59,314 nt of DNA from Cytophagales bacterium (GCA_013298215.1 JAAFKE010000019.1:1-59314); one strand, 5' to 3'; numbered from the stretch's first letter, positions 9,048 through 17,372 are shown. Program-made: numbers and translations. The notes: generated by a model not told the origin, from the letters alone.

Positions 9048-9409
9048 GGCTTTTCGTGCATGTAGTCGGCCTTGTCGTAGTACTGGTCCGACAAAACCAA
9101 TAGCACCGCATTGGCCGAAAAATGGCTTATCGTGTGCCAGTCGCCTGGGTTTAGCACCAGACACTGTTCGGGGTGCTGGAGGGTGAAGCCGTACTCGCTA
9201 ACCGCGTTTTTTACGTAAACGGTGCAACTGCCCGCCACGCATACGAGCGCGTTGGTGGCCTTGTGGTGGCCGTGCGATGCGCGGGTTTCGCCCTCGGCAA
9301 CTCCGTAGATGTAGAATACGCGTTTGACATCTCCGTTCAGGACTTTTTCAAAAACAGTGAGCTTGCCGGTCTCAGTGCCGTAGGTGTTTAGGCTTAATAA
9401 ATGGGGCAT
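9044..9409 (-). CDS. WxcM/FdtA-like cupin, dTDP-4-keto-6-deoxyhexose 3,4-isomerase candidate
   Basis: A 121-residue single-domain cupin. The HGHHK motif (about residues 46-50) and [12 protein letters not shown] are typical of sugar 3,4-ketoisomerases such as FdtA and QdtA, which move the keto group of dTDP-4-keto-6-deoxyglucose from C4 to C3 before transamination. Length fits a minimal FdtA. It is the first gene of the minus-strand glycan cassette and is translationally coupled (GTGA) to the aminotransferase that would act next. RmlA and RmlB, which supply the substrate, are not in this window. Confidence 0.8.
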   Translation of the reverse strand: MPHLLSLNTYGTETGKLTVFEKVLNGDVKRVFYIYGVAEGETRASHGHHKATNALVCVAGSCTVYVKNAVSEYGFTLQHPEQCLVLNPGDWHTISHFSANAVLLVLSDQYYDKADYMHEKP

Positions 9410-9516
9410 TGCAAAGCAAATTTGTAATCACTTATGGAGTAGTTGGTACTGTATGCCACTAAATCTCACGCAATTAAGCATATTTCAACCAATCAAACAA
9501 ATGATAGCGAGCGGCA

Positions 9517-9631
9517 CATCAATGCTTGGAACAACATCCTTTTGCTTACAAGAAGAAACCATGAGTTGCCCCCGCAAGGCAAATTATACCGAGATAGCGT
9601 AAGTTGCTCATTTTTGTATCAAGATTTGTTC
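9517..9631 (-). pseudogene. Remnant of a fourth lipoprotein copy with the protease tail
   Basis: This stretch is nearly identical to 10957-11071, which spans the last codons of the metalloprotease and the first about 30 codons of the neighbouring lipoprotein. It keeps the protease end (9609-9631), the lipoprotein ATG at 9611 and the signal-peptide coding region, but has one extra base in a run of five C at 9569-9573 (four in the intact copies) that shifts the frame inside the signal peptide, and no lipoprotein body follows. It records an old duplication of the protease-lipoprotein junction. Confidence 0.8.
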
Positions 9632-9644
9632 AGGCGTTAAATAC

Positions 9645-10127
9645 CTAAAGTTTTTTTGCCCAGTATTTGTAGGTATAGTTTTCGGAGTTTCTTGGCAGGC
9701 GGTAATTTATAGCTTCGAGGTATAAACTATTTTGATCGGCAGTTCCGTTTGCACTTTGCAAAACCGAAACGTAGGGGCCATCTGGCAAGTTATCTGAGGG
9801 TGCAGCGTATTTTACCCGTGCTATTTCTTGATTATTCATAGTCAATGTTCCATTATTGTATTTAACGATCCATTTTTCATCGTATTTTGGGCCGATTTCA
9901 TATTCAACATTGATTTCTAACTCTTGATTTCCAGACAATGACTTATTGACCTTGAATCGCTTTGTGTAAAAAAAGCTATTCCACTTTTCATAGCCGTTTA
10001 TCGCAATTTTACACTCATACTCGCCAACAAGATCGTCAATGCTTGGAACAACATCCTTTTGCTTACAAGAAGAAACCATGAGTTGCCCCGCGAGGCAAAT
10101 TATACTGAGATAGCGTAAGTTGCTCAT
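9645..10127 (-). CDS. Small lipoprotein, paralogue 1 (diverged body)
   Basis: A 160-residue predicted lipoprotein. The signal peptide (MSNLRYLSIICLAGQLMVSSC) has a lipobox ending at Cys21, so the mature protein would be lipid-anchored. The start ATG at 10127 is chosen over the in-frame TTG six bases earlier because it matches the other copies. The body has the same plan as its two neighbours (VGEYECK..., a KWIVKYNNGTLTMNN strand, C-terminal YKYWAKK) but is much diverged, whereas the signal region is almost identical to theirs in DNA. No known family recognised; the short alternating strands suggest a beta barrel, possibly lipocalin-like. Confidence 0.8.
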   Translation of the reverse strand: MSNLRYLSIICLAGQLMVSSCKQKDVVPSIDDLVGEYECKIAINGYEKWNSFFYTKRFKVNKSLSGNQELEINVEYEIGPKYDEKWIVKYNNGTLTMNNQEIARVKYAAPSDNLPDGPYVSVLQSANGTADQNSLYLEAINYRLPRNSENYTYKYWAKKL

Positions 10128-10133
10128 TTTCAA

Positions 10134-10589
10134 TTACCTTTTCTTTTTTACCCAATATTTACAGACAGTTTTCCCAAAACTTATGTTTGGCTGAATAAAT
10201 CGCTCACCCTCAAAAGTGAGACTATCGCCAAAGGCTCTCCCAGCTCCTTCTTGTAAACCGTAAATCGGATAAAATACACCTTTAAATTCAATTACTATTT
10301 GTTTGTTCATGTTAAGTCTGCCATTTTCATATTTTAGTTGCCACGTTTCAGACCAAGTTGTGTCTAATTCAAATCGTACTTCTATCATATTGGTACCCTT
10401 TGTAGATTTATTGATTTGAAATTTTGTTTTGGGGGATGATTCAGTACTGTATCCACCATACCACACAAATCTACAATCATATTGCCCCACCAACGCATCA
10501 ATGCTTGGGATAACGTCCTTTTGCTTACAAGAAGAAACCATGAGTTGCCCCGCGAGGCAAATTATACCGAGATAGCGTAAGTTGCTCAT
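10134..10589 (-). CDS. Small lipoprotein, paralogue 2
   Basis: A 151-residue lipoprotein with the same Cys21 lipobox. It is nearly identical to paralogue 3 along the whole length; the differences lie mainly at the C-terminus (FIQPNISFGKTVCKYWV against FIKPNPVIGKTICKYWA) and in two hydrophobic positions (FKGVFYP against FKGVLYP). The duplication is therefore recent. Core motifs are VGQYDCRFVWYGGY, TWSETWQLKYENGRLNM and EGAGRAFGDSLTFEGERF. Mature-protein cysteines at VGQYDC and at KTVCKYW could form a disulphide in the periplasm or outside. Start ATG 10589; an in-frame TTG lies six bases upstream. Confidence 0.82.
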   Translation of the reverse strand: MSNLRYLGIICLAGQLMVSSCKQKDVIPSIDALVGQYDCRFVWYGGYSTESSPKTKFQINKSTKGTNMIEVRFELDTTWSETWQLKYENGRLNMNKQIVIEFKGVFYPIYGLQEGAGRAFGDSLTFEGERFIQPNISFGKTVCKYWVKKKR

Positions 10590-10595
10590 TTTCAA

Positions 10596-11051
10596 TTATC
10601 TTTTCTTTTTTGCCCAATATTTACAGATGGTTTTCCCAATAACTGGATTAGGTTTAATAAATCGCTCACCCTCAAAAGTGAGACTATCGCCAAAGGCTCT
10701 TCCAGCTCCTTCTTGTAAACCGTAAATCGGATAAAGTACACCTTTAAATTCAACTACTATTTGTTTGTTCATGTTAAGTCTGCCATTTTCATATTTTAGT
10801 TGCCACGTTTCAGACCAAGTTGTGTCTAATTCAAATCGTACTTCTATCATATTGGTACCCTTTGTAGATTTATTGATTTGAAATTTTGTTTTGGGGGATG
10901 ATTCAGTACTGTATCCACCATACCACACAAATCTACAATCATATTGCCCCACCAACGCATCAATGCTTGGGATAACGTCCTTTTGCTTACAAGAAGAAAC
11001 CATGAGTTGCCCCGCGAGGCAAATTATACCGAGATAGCGTAAGTTGCTCAT
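10596..11051 (-). CDS. Small lipoprotein, paralogue 3 (coupled to the protease)
   Basis: A 151-residue lipoprotein, the first of the tandem array and almost a duplicate of paralogue 2. Its ATG at 11051 overlaps the protease stop as ATGA, so ribosomes finishing the protease can start it directly. Same signal peptide and Cys21 lipobox. Because it is made in fixed proportion with a secreted protease, a role in protecting the cell surface from that protease, or in its maturation or anchoring, is plausible; no motif proves it. Confidence 0.85.
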   Translation of the reverse strand: MSNLRYLGIICLAGQLMVSSCKQKDVIPSIDALVGQYDCRFVWYGGYSTESSPKTKFQINKSTKGTNMIEVRFELDTTWSETWQLKYENGRLNMNKQIVVEFKGVLYPIYGLQEGAGRAFGDSLTFEGERFIKPNPVIGKTICKYWAKKKR

Positions 11052-12913
11052 TTTTGTATCAAGATTTGTTCTTTGAAAATTACATCACCATAAGTTATGT
11101 GTACAAAGTATGTACCACTATCTAACCCAGTCAAATCCCAAGTAAACTTATTGGCTTCGCCACTTGAGTTTGAAAGGTAGTTTTTCTTAGGCTCGCTGTG
11201 CTTGACCTCTATGTTTTTGTCCGTCAACAAAGTGACTGATTCAGGCAAAAAATCTTGGGCATTAGCCGTTGTTTTATCAAACGACAGCTCTACTGTCAAG
11301 ACAGAGCGAGCAGGATTGGGATACAGTCGATAAGCCGTTCCAAAGACTACCAAGATTGATTTACTGGCAGAACTGCCACAAGCATTTGACGTTTGTAGTG
11401 TAAAAGTGGCATTATTTACTGCATTAGGGGCATTGATCGAAAAACCACCTACCCAATCTGGATGAAAACCATTGACGTATGTAGAACCCAAAAATACCGA
11501 TGTTGGACTATGACTCACTATACCAAGTGAAGGATTTGAATCTGGATTGTTGCTACTGATATTAATGTTCATTGTTCCATTTCGAGAGTTTGCAAAAAAT
11601 GGGGTGTTGTTAATGGCTACGCCATTGTAGTAGGCCTGCCCCAATGTAGGAGCAGAGCCATAGATTAAACAACCGCCATTGTTAGCTATTTTTGAAATGA
11701 TGTCGTCACGGTACGGCGTTGAAAAGTATAGCCCTCTTGCGCCTTGCCCACTGTTGGGGCCAGTAACGATAAAAGGACACATGAGGGTATTGGGCGTTGG
11801 GTTAGAAGCCACATAGGTGGTAGCACAAGGAGTATTGTAGGGTGGGTCATCGTCATGCTTTGTTTCGCCCGCCAGGTTGTGCCCAAGTTCATGGACTATC
11901 GTCCGAGCTGTCTGCTCTATTGAAGAAAACTCATTTGAACTCATGCTAAGAGGTAAATATCCGCAAATTGTTGGCGAAAAGTTTGAATAGCCTCCCGAAT
12001 TACCAGCAAGATAATTCCTGAGTTTTCTACCCGTAAGTAGATGTGCCATATTACAACCCTGATCCTTTCCCCAGCCGCTAACAATAAACCTATTGAACAT
12101 ATCAGATTCACTGGTTCGAGTTGCATTAAAAGACACACCGTTCTCGGTATAACTAAAATTAATCGTACCCACCCCATTGTAAGGATAGCCAGCCATACCT
12201 TGAGTCCAAAGTCTTTCCTTGACATAAACTCTAATCCCTAAGTTGATAAAGATGGTATAATCTACTTGTTCCATAACAGGCCCGAAATTACCAGGGGGAA
12301 ATTCGTCATCGGTTTCAATTGCTATTGTGATCCACCTTACACCGCATGAAGTCATATTATAGCTCGCATTGGTACGGGCTCGTTGGGTTGAGTTTGTTTG
12401 GAACTTTTCTGAGTATATCGCAAGTTTATTTTTTTCTAATGTTCGTTCCTTGAAGCCTGTCATCATAGAAATAGACCTAAAATGAGTCATCACATTGGTT
12501 TTTAGGTTATGCACAAACCCCGAGATTTCGCTGTCAGCATTGATTACAAATCGGATATTGAGATTTGGGTTCGCTGAAGTTGCTAAGTAGGTTTCGCAAG
12601 TGGGTTTGTCTGGTAGTGGGTTGCCAGCATCGTCCCATTTATTTATTCCCAAGTAATCATAACGGATTTCGTTTTCTTGAACTGTCCAAGTGTCATTAAT
12701 TTGTTCACCAATTTTAACTTTAACGGTGTTTTTCTTTTTCGTGATTGCTTTTGCTAATTTGTCGATGGGAAATTCAACAAATTCATAAGCAAAAGAGCCA
12801 GTTGCAAGCTCTTTGGTGGCCTGGGCAGAAATTGTAGTGCTGGTACTTTCAACAAATTGTTGAGCAAAACACACTGATCTTATCAATAAAAGTGAGTACG
12901 ATGAAAGTTGCAT
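11048..12913 (-). CDS. Secreted metzincin-like metalloprotease with T9SS sorting domain
   Basis: A 621-residue secreted zinc protease. The signal peptide is short (MQLSSYSLLLIRSVCFA). After a pro-region, the zinc site ARTIVHELGHNLAGETKHDDD provides HExxH with a third His eight residues after the second, two residues more than the usual metzincin HExxHxxGxxH. Following loops contain several Cys (PTICGYLP, PYNTPCATT, TLMCPF), then beta-rich repeats and a type A T9SS C-terminal domain (YRLYPNPARSVLTVEL ... GTYFVHITYGDVIFKEQIL), which would direct export across the outer membrane and surface attachment. It closely resembles reprolysin-type (M12B) enzymes. It is the first gene of a unit with the lipoproteins. 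Confidence 0.85.
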   Translation of the reverse strand: MQLSSYSLLLIRSVCFAQQFVESTSTTISAQATKELATGSFAYEFVEFPIDKLAKAITKKKNTVKVKIGEQINDTWTVQENEIRYDYLGINKWDDAGNPLPDKPTCETYLATSANPNLNIRFVINADSEISGFVHNLKTNVMTHFRSISMMTGFKERTLEKNKLAIYSEKFQTNSTQRARTNASYNMTSCGVRWITIAIETDDEFPPGNFGPVMEQVDYTIFINLGIRVYVKERLWTQGMAGYPYNGVGTINFSYTENGVSFNATRTSESDMFNRFIVSGWGKDQGCNMAHLLTGRKLRNYLAGNSGGYSNFSPTICGYLPLSMSSNEFSSIEQTARTIVHELGHNLAGETKHDDDPPYNTPCATTYVASNPTPNTLMCPFIVTGPNSGQGARGLYFSTPYRDDIISKIANNGGCLIYGSAPTLGQAYYNGVAINNTPFFANSRNGTMNINISSNNPDSNPSLGIVSHSPTSVFLGSTYVNGFHPDWVGGFSINAPNAVNNATFTLQTSNACGSSASKSILVVFGTAYRLYPNPARSVLTVELSFDKTTANAQDFLPESVTLLTDKNIEVKHSEPKKNYLSNSSGEANKFTWDLTGLDSGTYFVHITYGDVIFKEQILIQK

Positions 12914-12975
12914 TTTTCATTGTCGTTAAGTTTTAGCGTTTGAGTAGTTGTATTTATGACAAAGTACTGGCAAAA

Positions 12976-13020
12976 AATAAAGCCAAACAATAGGGTGTAT
13001 CCCTCATTTTTGGCTTTATT
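12976..13020 (-). terminator. Terminator downstream of the LuxR-type gene
   Basis: A 12-bp perfect outer stem (12976-12987 with 13009-13020) with an inner AGGG/CCCT stem. On the minus strand it is followed by a T-rich run, so it should end the transcript of the HTH gene before the protease, which then needs its own promoter. Confidence 0.65.
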
Positions 13021-13037
13021 CATAAAAAATCGTCCTT

Positions 13038-13331
13038 TTATTCAAATATTTTCACCAGTGCGGCAAAAAAGACCAAGGAGTCGCGCCCGTGCAGGTCTAA
13101 TTTTTTGTGGATGTGGGTGCGGTGGTTATCGACAGTTTTTTCGGCAATGGTAAGTTTTAGGGCTATTTCTTTGTTTGTTTTCTCGTTGGCTATGAGCCGC
13201 ACAATGTTTTGTTCTTGCTCGGTGAGTTTTGCGAATTGCTCCGTGAACTCTTTCTTGTACTGTGCCAATTTAAGCACATCAAGCTGGGTTAAGTCTGCGT
13301 TGTTTGCTAAATGATTGAGAGTCGGTTTCAT
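13038..13331 (-). CDS. Stand-alone LuxR-type HTH regulator
   Basis: A 97-residue DNA-binding protein consisting of a short N-terminal helix region and a LuxR/GerE helix-turn-helix: LTEQEQNIVRLIANEKTNKE followed by IALKLTIAEKTVDNHRTHIH. The conserved TNKEIA and KTVDNHR recognition-helix residues are intact. There is no receiver or ligand-binding domain, so it is either constitutively active or works with a partner. It lies upstream of the protease/lipoprotein unit on the same strand and could control it, although a hairpin separates them. Confidence 0.82.
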   Translation of the reverse strand: MKPTLNHLANNADLTQLDVLKLAQYKKEFTEQFAKLTEQEQNIVRLIANEKTNKEIALKLTIAEKTVDNHRTHIHKKLDLHGRDSLVFFAALVKIFE

Positions 13332-13359
13332 GATTGGCTGTTTAATTTATGTTGTATTC

Positions 13360-13647
13360 TCACACGGGGGCTGGCCTAAAAGTGTTTATGTTCACGTTGC
13401 TCCACACGTTTTGCACCACGTAAGGGTCGTTTTTGTACCAGTTTTGCATACTCTCTTCGGTTTCAAATTCAACCACCATCATCGAGCCGATCATTTGGCC
13501 GTCGGCGTTGAGTAGTGCGCCGCCCAAAACGTATTGATTGTTGGCTTTGAGCGTCTTAACGCCCTCCAGGTGGGCGGGGCGGGCGGCCATTCGGCGGTTG
13601 GGGGCTTCGGCATCTTGGGCATCGTAGGCGTGGATTACGTATTTCAT
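13360..13647 (-). CDS. YciI-family protein
   Basis: A 95-residue ferredoxin-like-fold protein of the YciI family: MKYVIHAYDAQDAEAPNRRM at the start, RPAHLEGVKTLKANNQYVLGG in the middle and the conserved FETEESMQNWYKNDPYV near the end. The conserved His of the family appears in PAHLEG. Some relatives are dehalogenase-like or decarboxylase-like enzymes, but most have no known activity. The start at 13647 is set by the family N-terminus; the frame is open further upstream without similarity. Confidence 0.8.
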   Translation of the reverse strand: MKYVIHAYDAQDAEAPNRRMAARPAHLEGVKTLKANNQYVLGGALLNADGQMIGSMMVVEFETEESMQNWYKNDPYVVQNVWSNVNINTFRPAPV

Positions 13648-13791
13648 GCGTTTAAGTCTGAATGGATTATCGTTGTTTTTCGGGCAAAATTGCCCAGGTG
13701 TGGGTTGGCCCTTCGGGATTCTCTGCGTTGGCCAACGACAGTAAAAGTAATGATTCACGAAAAAATCACACCGTCGCGCTGACTTTATTTT

Positions 13792-13799
13792 TAACTTTG
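13792..13799 (+). promoter_or_regulatory. Candidate -7 element for nagB
   Basis: TAACTTTG matches the Bacteroidota TAnnTTTG box, 22 bases before the nagB ATG, giving a leader of about 15 nt. No good -33 TTTG is seen at the proper distance. Confidence 0.3.
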
Positions 13800-13820
13800 T
13801 CGTAAAACTATGCTACATCT

Positions 13821-15776
13821 ATGACAAACACCGAAACCACGCCCGTAGTCAAGTCCGAAAACATGAGCGGCGCAATTGGGCAGGCCATTACGTATGAAAA
13901 AATCCCGACCACAATTTTTCCTGACTCAAAAGAGGCATCACGGGCGGTTGCGCAGGAAATCGCCGATTTGATTCGTGCCAAACAAAAAGAAAACAAGGGT
14001 TGCGTGCTTGGTCTGGCCACGGGATCGTCGCCGAAGACTGTGTATGCCGAGCTGATCCGAATGCACAAAAGCGAGGGCCTAAGTTTCCGAAACGTGATTT
14101 CGTTCAACTTAGACGAGTACTACCCCATGGAACCAGACTCGGTGCAGAGTTACGTGCGTTTTATGAAAGAGCAACTTTTCGACCACGTGGATATTCCGAA
14201 GGAAAACTATTTTGTTCCCGATGGCACCGTGCCGCCTGCGTTGCTCAAAGAGTTTTGCCAGAGTTACGAAAACCGAATTGCGCGATTGGGCGGGCTCGAT
14301 TTTCAGCTTTTGGGTATTGGTGGCAACGGCCACATTGGTTTTAACGAACCTGGGTCGCTCGTCAATTCGCGCACGCGGCTCATGATGCTCGACAATTCGA
14401 CCCGCGTGGCGGCGGCTTCTGATTTTGGCACCCTCGTAAAAGTCCCCAAAAAGGCCATCACCATGGGCATCGACAGCATTATGCAGGCCAAACGGGTGGT
14501 GCTTTTGGCCTGGGGCGAGCGCAAAGCACCCGTCATTAGGCAGGCCGTGGAGGGGGCCGTAACCGACTCAATTCCAGCGTCGTATTTGCAGATGCACCCC
14601 AACGCACAATTCATGATCGACGAACGCGCGGCGGCAGACCTAACCCGCATGAAAACCCCTTGGATGGTCGATAACGTGGTTTGGGACAATTTGATGGTCA
14701 AAAAAGCGGTGACATCGCTGTCGTTTCAGCTCCACAAGCCGATCTTGAAACTAACCAACAAAGACTACAACGACAACAGCATGAGCGAGTTGCTGGCGCA
14801 GTACGGGCAGGCATACGACATAAACATCAACGTTTTTAATCAGCTTCAACACACTATTTCGGGCTGGCCTGGCGGCAAACCCAACGCCGACGACACCAAC
14901 CGCCCCGAGCGCGCCCACCCCGCCAAGAAGCGCGTTATTATTTTTAGCCCCCATCCCGACGACGATATTATTTCGATGGGGGGCACTTTTCAACGCCTCG
15001 TAGATCAGGGCCACGACGTACACGTGGCCTACCAAACGTCGGGCAATATTGCCGTGGCCGACGACGAGGCACTCCGTTTTATTGATTTTGTGGTGGACTA
15101 CAACCAAAAGTTCGGGATCGAAAGTACTAAATCGACCAAGATTTTTGAGGAAGCATCGGCGTACTTGAAGGGTAAAAAGAATAGCGACATCGACCCGCCC
15201 GAGGTTCGCTACGTGAAAGGACTAATCAGACGCGGCGAGGCCAAGGCCACTTGCCGTTTTGTGGGTACGCCCATCGAAAACGCCCATTTTTTGGATATGC
15301 CATTTTACGAAACGGGTATGATCCAGAAAAAAGGCATCGGCGAGGCCGACATCAAACTGATTGTTGATCTGATTGAAAAAATAAAGCCGCACCAAATATA
15401 CGCCGCCGGCGATTTTGCCGACCCCCACGGTACCCACAAAGTGTGTTGGGATGCCATTGCGGAGGCCATTAACCGCCTCAAACACAAAAACTCGATGAAA
15501 GACTGCTGGGTATGGTTGTACCGGGGAGCCTGGGCCGAGTGGGACAGCCACGAGATTGAAATGGCCGTGCCGATGAGCCCCGACCAGGTAATGAAAAAGC
15601 GTTTGGGTATATTTAAGCACCAATCTCAAAAAGACGGGGTGGTGTTTCAGGGCGAGGATGCGCGCGAGTTTTGGCAACGCGCCGAGGAACGCAACCGAGG
15701 CACGGCGCAACTCTACGACCAGTTGGGTTTGTCGGAGTACGAAGCCATGGAGGCATTTGTGCGCTGGCGGTTTTAA
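13821..15776 (+). CDS. nagB: Glucosamine-6-phosphate deaminase fused to a PIG-L deacetylase domain
   Basis: A 651-residue two-domain cytoplasmic protein. Residues about 20-290 are a NagB-type isomerase/deaminase that turns glucosamine-6-phosphate into fructose-6-phosphate and ammonia: LGLATGSSPKTVY (phosphate loop), NLDEYYPM, and GIGGNGHIGFNEPG with catalytic Asp and His. Residues about 370-640 are a LmbE/PIG-L deacetylase: FSPHPDDDIISMGGTFQ carries the zinc-binding HPDDD, and DPHGTH the third ligand. NagB alone is about 260 residues, so the second domain is a true fusion known from this phylum; the natural substrate of the fused domain is not settled. It joins deamination with a probable deacetylation of an N-acetyl amino sugar. 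Confidence 0.9.
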   Translation: MTNTETTPVVKSENMSGAIGQAITYEKIPTTIFPDSKEASRAVAQEIADLIRAKQKENKGCVLGLATGSSPKTVYAELIRMHKSEGLSFRNVISFNLDEYYPMEPDSVQSYVRFMKEQLFDHVDIPKENYFVPDGTVPPALLKEFCQSYENRIARLGGLDFQLLGIGGNGHIGFNEPGSLVNSRTRLMMLDNSTRVAAASDFGTLVKVPKKAITMGIDSIMQAKRVVLLAWGERKAPVIRQAVEGAVTDSIPASYLQMHPNAQFMIDERAAADLTRMKTPWMVDNVVWDNLMVKKAVTSLSFQLHKPILKLTNKDYNDNSMSELLAQYGQAYDININVFNQLQHTISGWPGGKPNADDTNRPERAHPAKKRVIIFSPHPDDDIISMGGTFQRLVDQGHDVHVAYQTSGNIAVADDEALRFIDFVVDYNQKFGIESTKSTKIFEEASAYLKGKKNSDIDPPEVRYVKGLIRRGEAKATCRFVGTPIENAHFLDMPFYETGMIQKKGIGEADIKLIVDLIEKIKPHQIYAAGDFADPHGTHKVCWDAIAEAINRLKHKNSMKDCWVWLYRGAWAEWDSHEIEMAVPMSPDQVMKKRLGIFKHQSQKDGVVFQGEDAREFWQRAEERNRGTAQLYDQLGLSEYEAMEAFVRWRF

Positions 15777-15780
15777 TTGA

Positions 15781-15822
15781 CGGGGCGGTTGGCTCGGTTT
15801 TTCTGCCGAGCCAACCGCCCCG
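15781..15822. terminator. Strong hairpin between nagB and hisS
   Basis: A perfect 17-bp GC-rich stem (15781-15797 with 15806-15822) with an 8-base loop, five bases after the nagB stop. No long T-run follows on plus. The adjacent 15823-16013 is AT-rich and holds no gene I can see. Confidence 0.7.
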
Positions 15823-16013
15823 AATTTAAGTAAGGAATGAGTTTTGAATTATTGAGTGATTGAATAATGCCTGATAATCAGCTATTTATAATTGAAAATC
15901 CAACTACTTATTTATTTCATGTTCCTAAATGCAATTAATAAACGACATTTTTTAGTTCGTAACTATTTAACTGTCAAACATTCATTCAATAATTCACAAT
16001 TCAACATTATTAC

Positions 16014-17372
16014 TTAGGCTAATTCGGCCAGTATTTCTTCCAAACGCAGTGGGCGTTGCTGGCCCGTTTGCAGGTTTTTGAGTGCCAGGTTGCCCGTTTC
16101 TATTTCTTCCGACCCAATAATGAGCACGAAAGGTATCTGCTTGCGGTCGGCGTATTCGAACTGCTTCTTTATTTTTACGGCCTCTGGGTATATCTCGGCA
16201 TTTATGCCTGCATCGCGCAGTTTTTTGAGCACACCCAGCCCAAAAACCTCGGCGGTGGCATCAAAATTAGTTATCATCACCTTCGTACTGGCCGTTTGGT
16301 TGTCGGGAAAAACGCCGAGTTCGTCCATCACGTCGTAAATTCGATCCACGCCAAACGAAATCCCCACGCCCGACACGCCCGGCAGGCCGAAGGCTCCCGT
16401 GAGGTTGTCGTAGCGCCCGCCTCCCGCCACGCTCCCAATCTGCACCCCGTTGGCCTTGACCTCAAAAATAGCTCCCGTGTAGTAAGACAGCCCCCGCGCC
16501 AGGGTAATATCAACCTGAACCCGTGGGTCTTGGAGGCCAAAGTGCGCCACGTATTGCATCACTTTTTCTAATTCGGCGATGCCCGCAAGCCCTGTTTCGG
16601 AGTCTTTGAGCCACGTTTTCAGATCAGTCAGCAATTGGTTTTGATCCTTGCCCAAACTAAAAACGGGCTGGAGTTTGAGGATGGTGTCGGCCAAAAAACC
16701 CCGCTCGGATAGTTCTTCTTCTACTTTTTGTTGGCCAATTTTACCCAATTTATCAATGGCCACGCACAAGGCTGTTTCTTGGCCAGGCACACCGATGACC
16801 TCGGCGATTCCGCTCAGAATTTTGCGGTTGTTGATCTTAACCGTAAAATCATTGACCCCCAAATTTCGGAACACCTCGTGGATCATGAGCACGATCTCGG
16901 CCTCACAAATAAGGGAGTCTGTACCCACCACGTCGGCGTCGCACTGGTAAAACTCGCGGTAGCGACCTTTTTGCGGACGGTCGGCGCGCCACACGGGCTG
17001 GATCTGATACCGTTTGAAGGGCATTTGGAGTTCGCCCCGGTTCATGACCACGTAGCGGGCAAACGGAACGGTGAGGTCGTAGCGGAGGCCTTTTTCTGCA
17101 ATGGCGGGCAACATTTTTTTGTAGCCCTGGTTGGTCATTTCGGCGGTGAGGTCTTTGGCAAAATCGCCAGAGTTCAAAACTTTGAAGAGCAACTGATCTC
17201 CCTCGTCGCCGTATTTGCCCGTTAGCACCGACAGGTTTTCCATGGTGGGGGTTTCTAATTGCTGAAACCCGTAGCGTTGATAAACCTTTCGGATGGCATC
17301 GAATATAAAATTACGCTTGCTCATCTGAGCGGGACCGAAGTCGCGCGTGCCGCGCGGAATGGATGGTTTCAT
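16014..17372 (-). CDS. hisS: Histidyl-tRNA synthetase
   Basis: A 452-residue class II aminoacyl-tRNA synthetase that charges tRNA-His. Motif 1 region PRGTRDFGPAQMSKRNFIF, motif 2 WRADRPQKGRYREFYQCDAD and the histidine-binding loop ARGLSYYTGAIFEV are present; GGGRYDNL and the motif 3 region GVGISFGVDRIYDVMDEL follow. The C-terminal anticodon-binding domain begins about residue 355. Length is normal. It converges with nagB across a hairpin. Confidence 0.96.
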   Translation of the reverse strand: MKPSIPRGTRDFGPAQMSKRNFIFDAIRKVYQRYGFQQLETPTMENLSVLTGKYGDEGDQLLFKVLNSGDFAKDLTAEMTNQGYKKMLPAIAEKGLRYDLTVPFARYVVMNRGELQMPFKRYQIQPVWRADRPQKGRYREFYQCDADVVGTDSLICEAEIVLMIHEVFRNLGVNDFTVKINNRKILSGIAEVIGVPGQETALCVAIDKLGKIGQQKVEEELSERGFLADTILKLQPVFSLGKDQNQLLTDLKTWLKDSETGLAGIAELEKVMQYVAHFGLQDPRVQVDITLARGLSYYTGAIFEVKANGVQIGSVAGGGRYDNLTGAFGLPGVSGVGISFGVDRIYDVMDELGVFPDNQTASTKVMITNFDATAEVFGLGVLKKLRDAGINAEIYPEAVKIKKQFEYADRKQIPFVLIIGSEEIETGNLALKNLQTGQQRPLRLEEILAELA

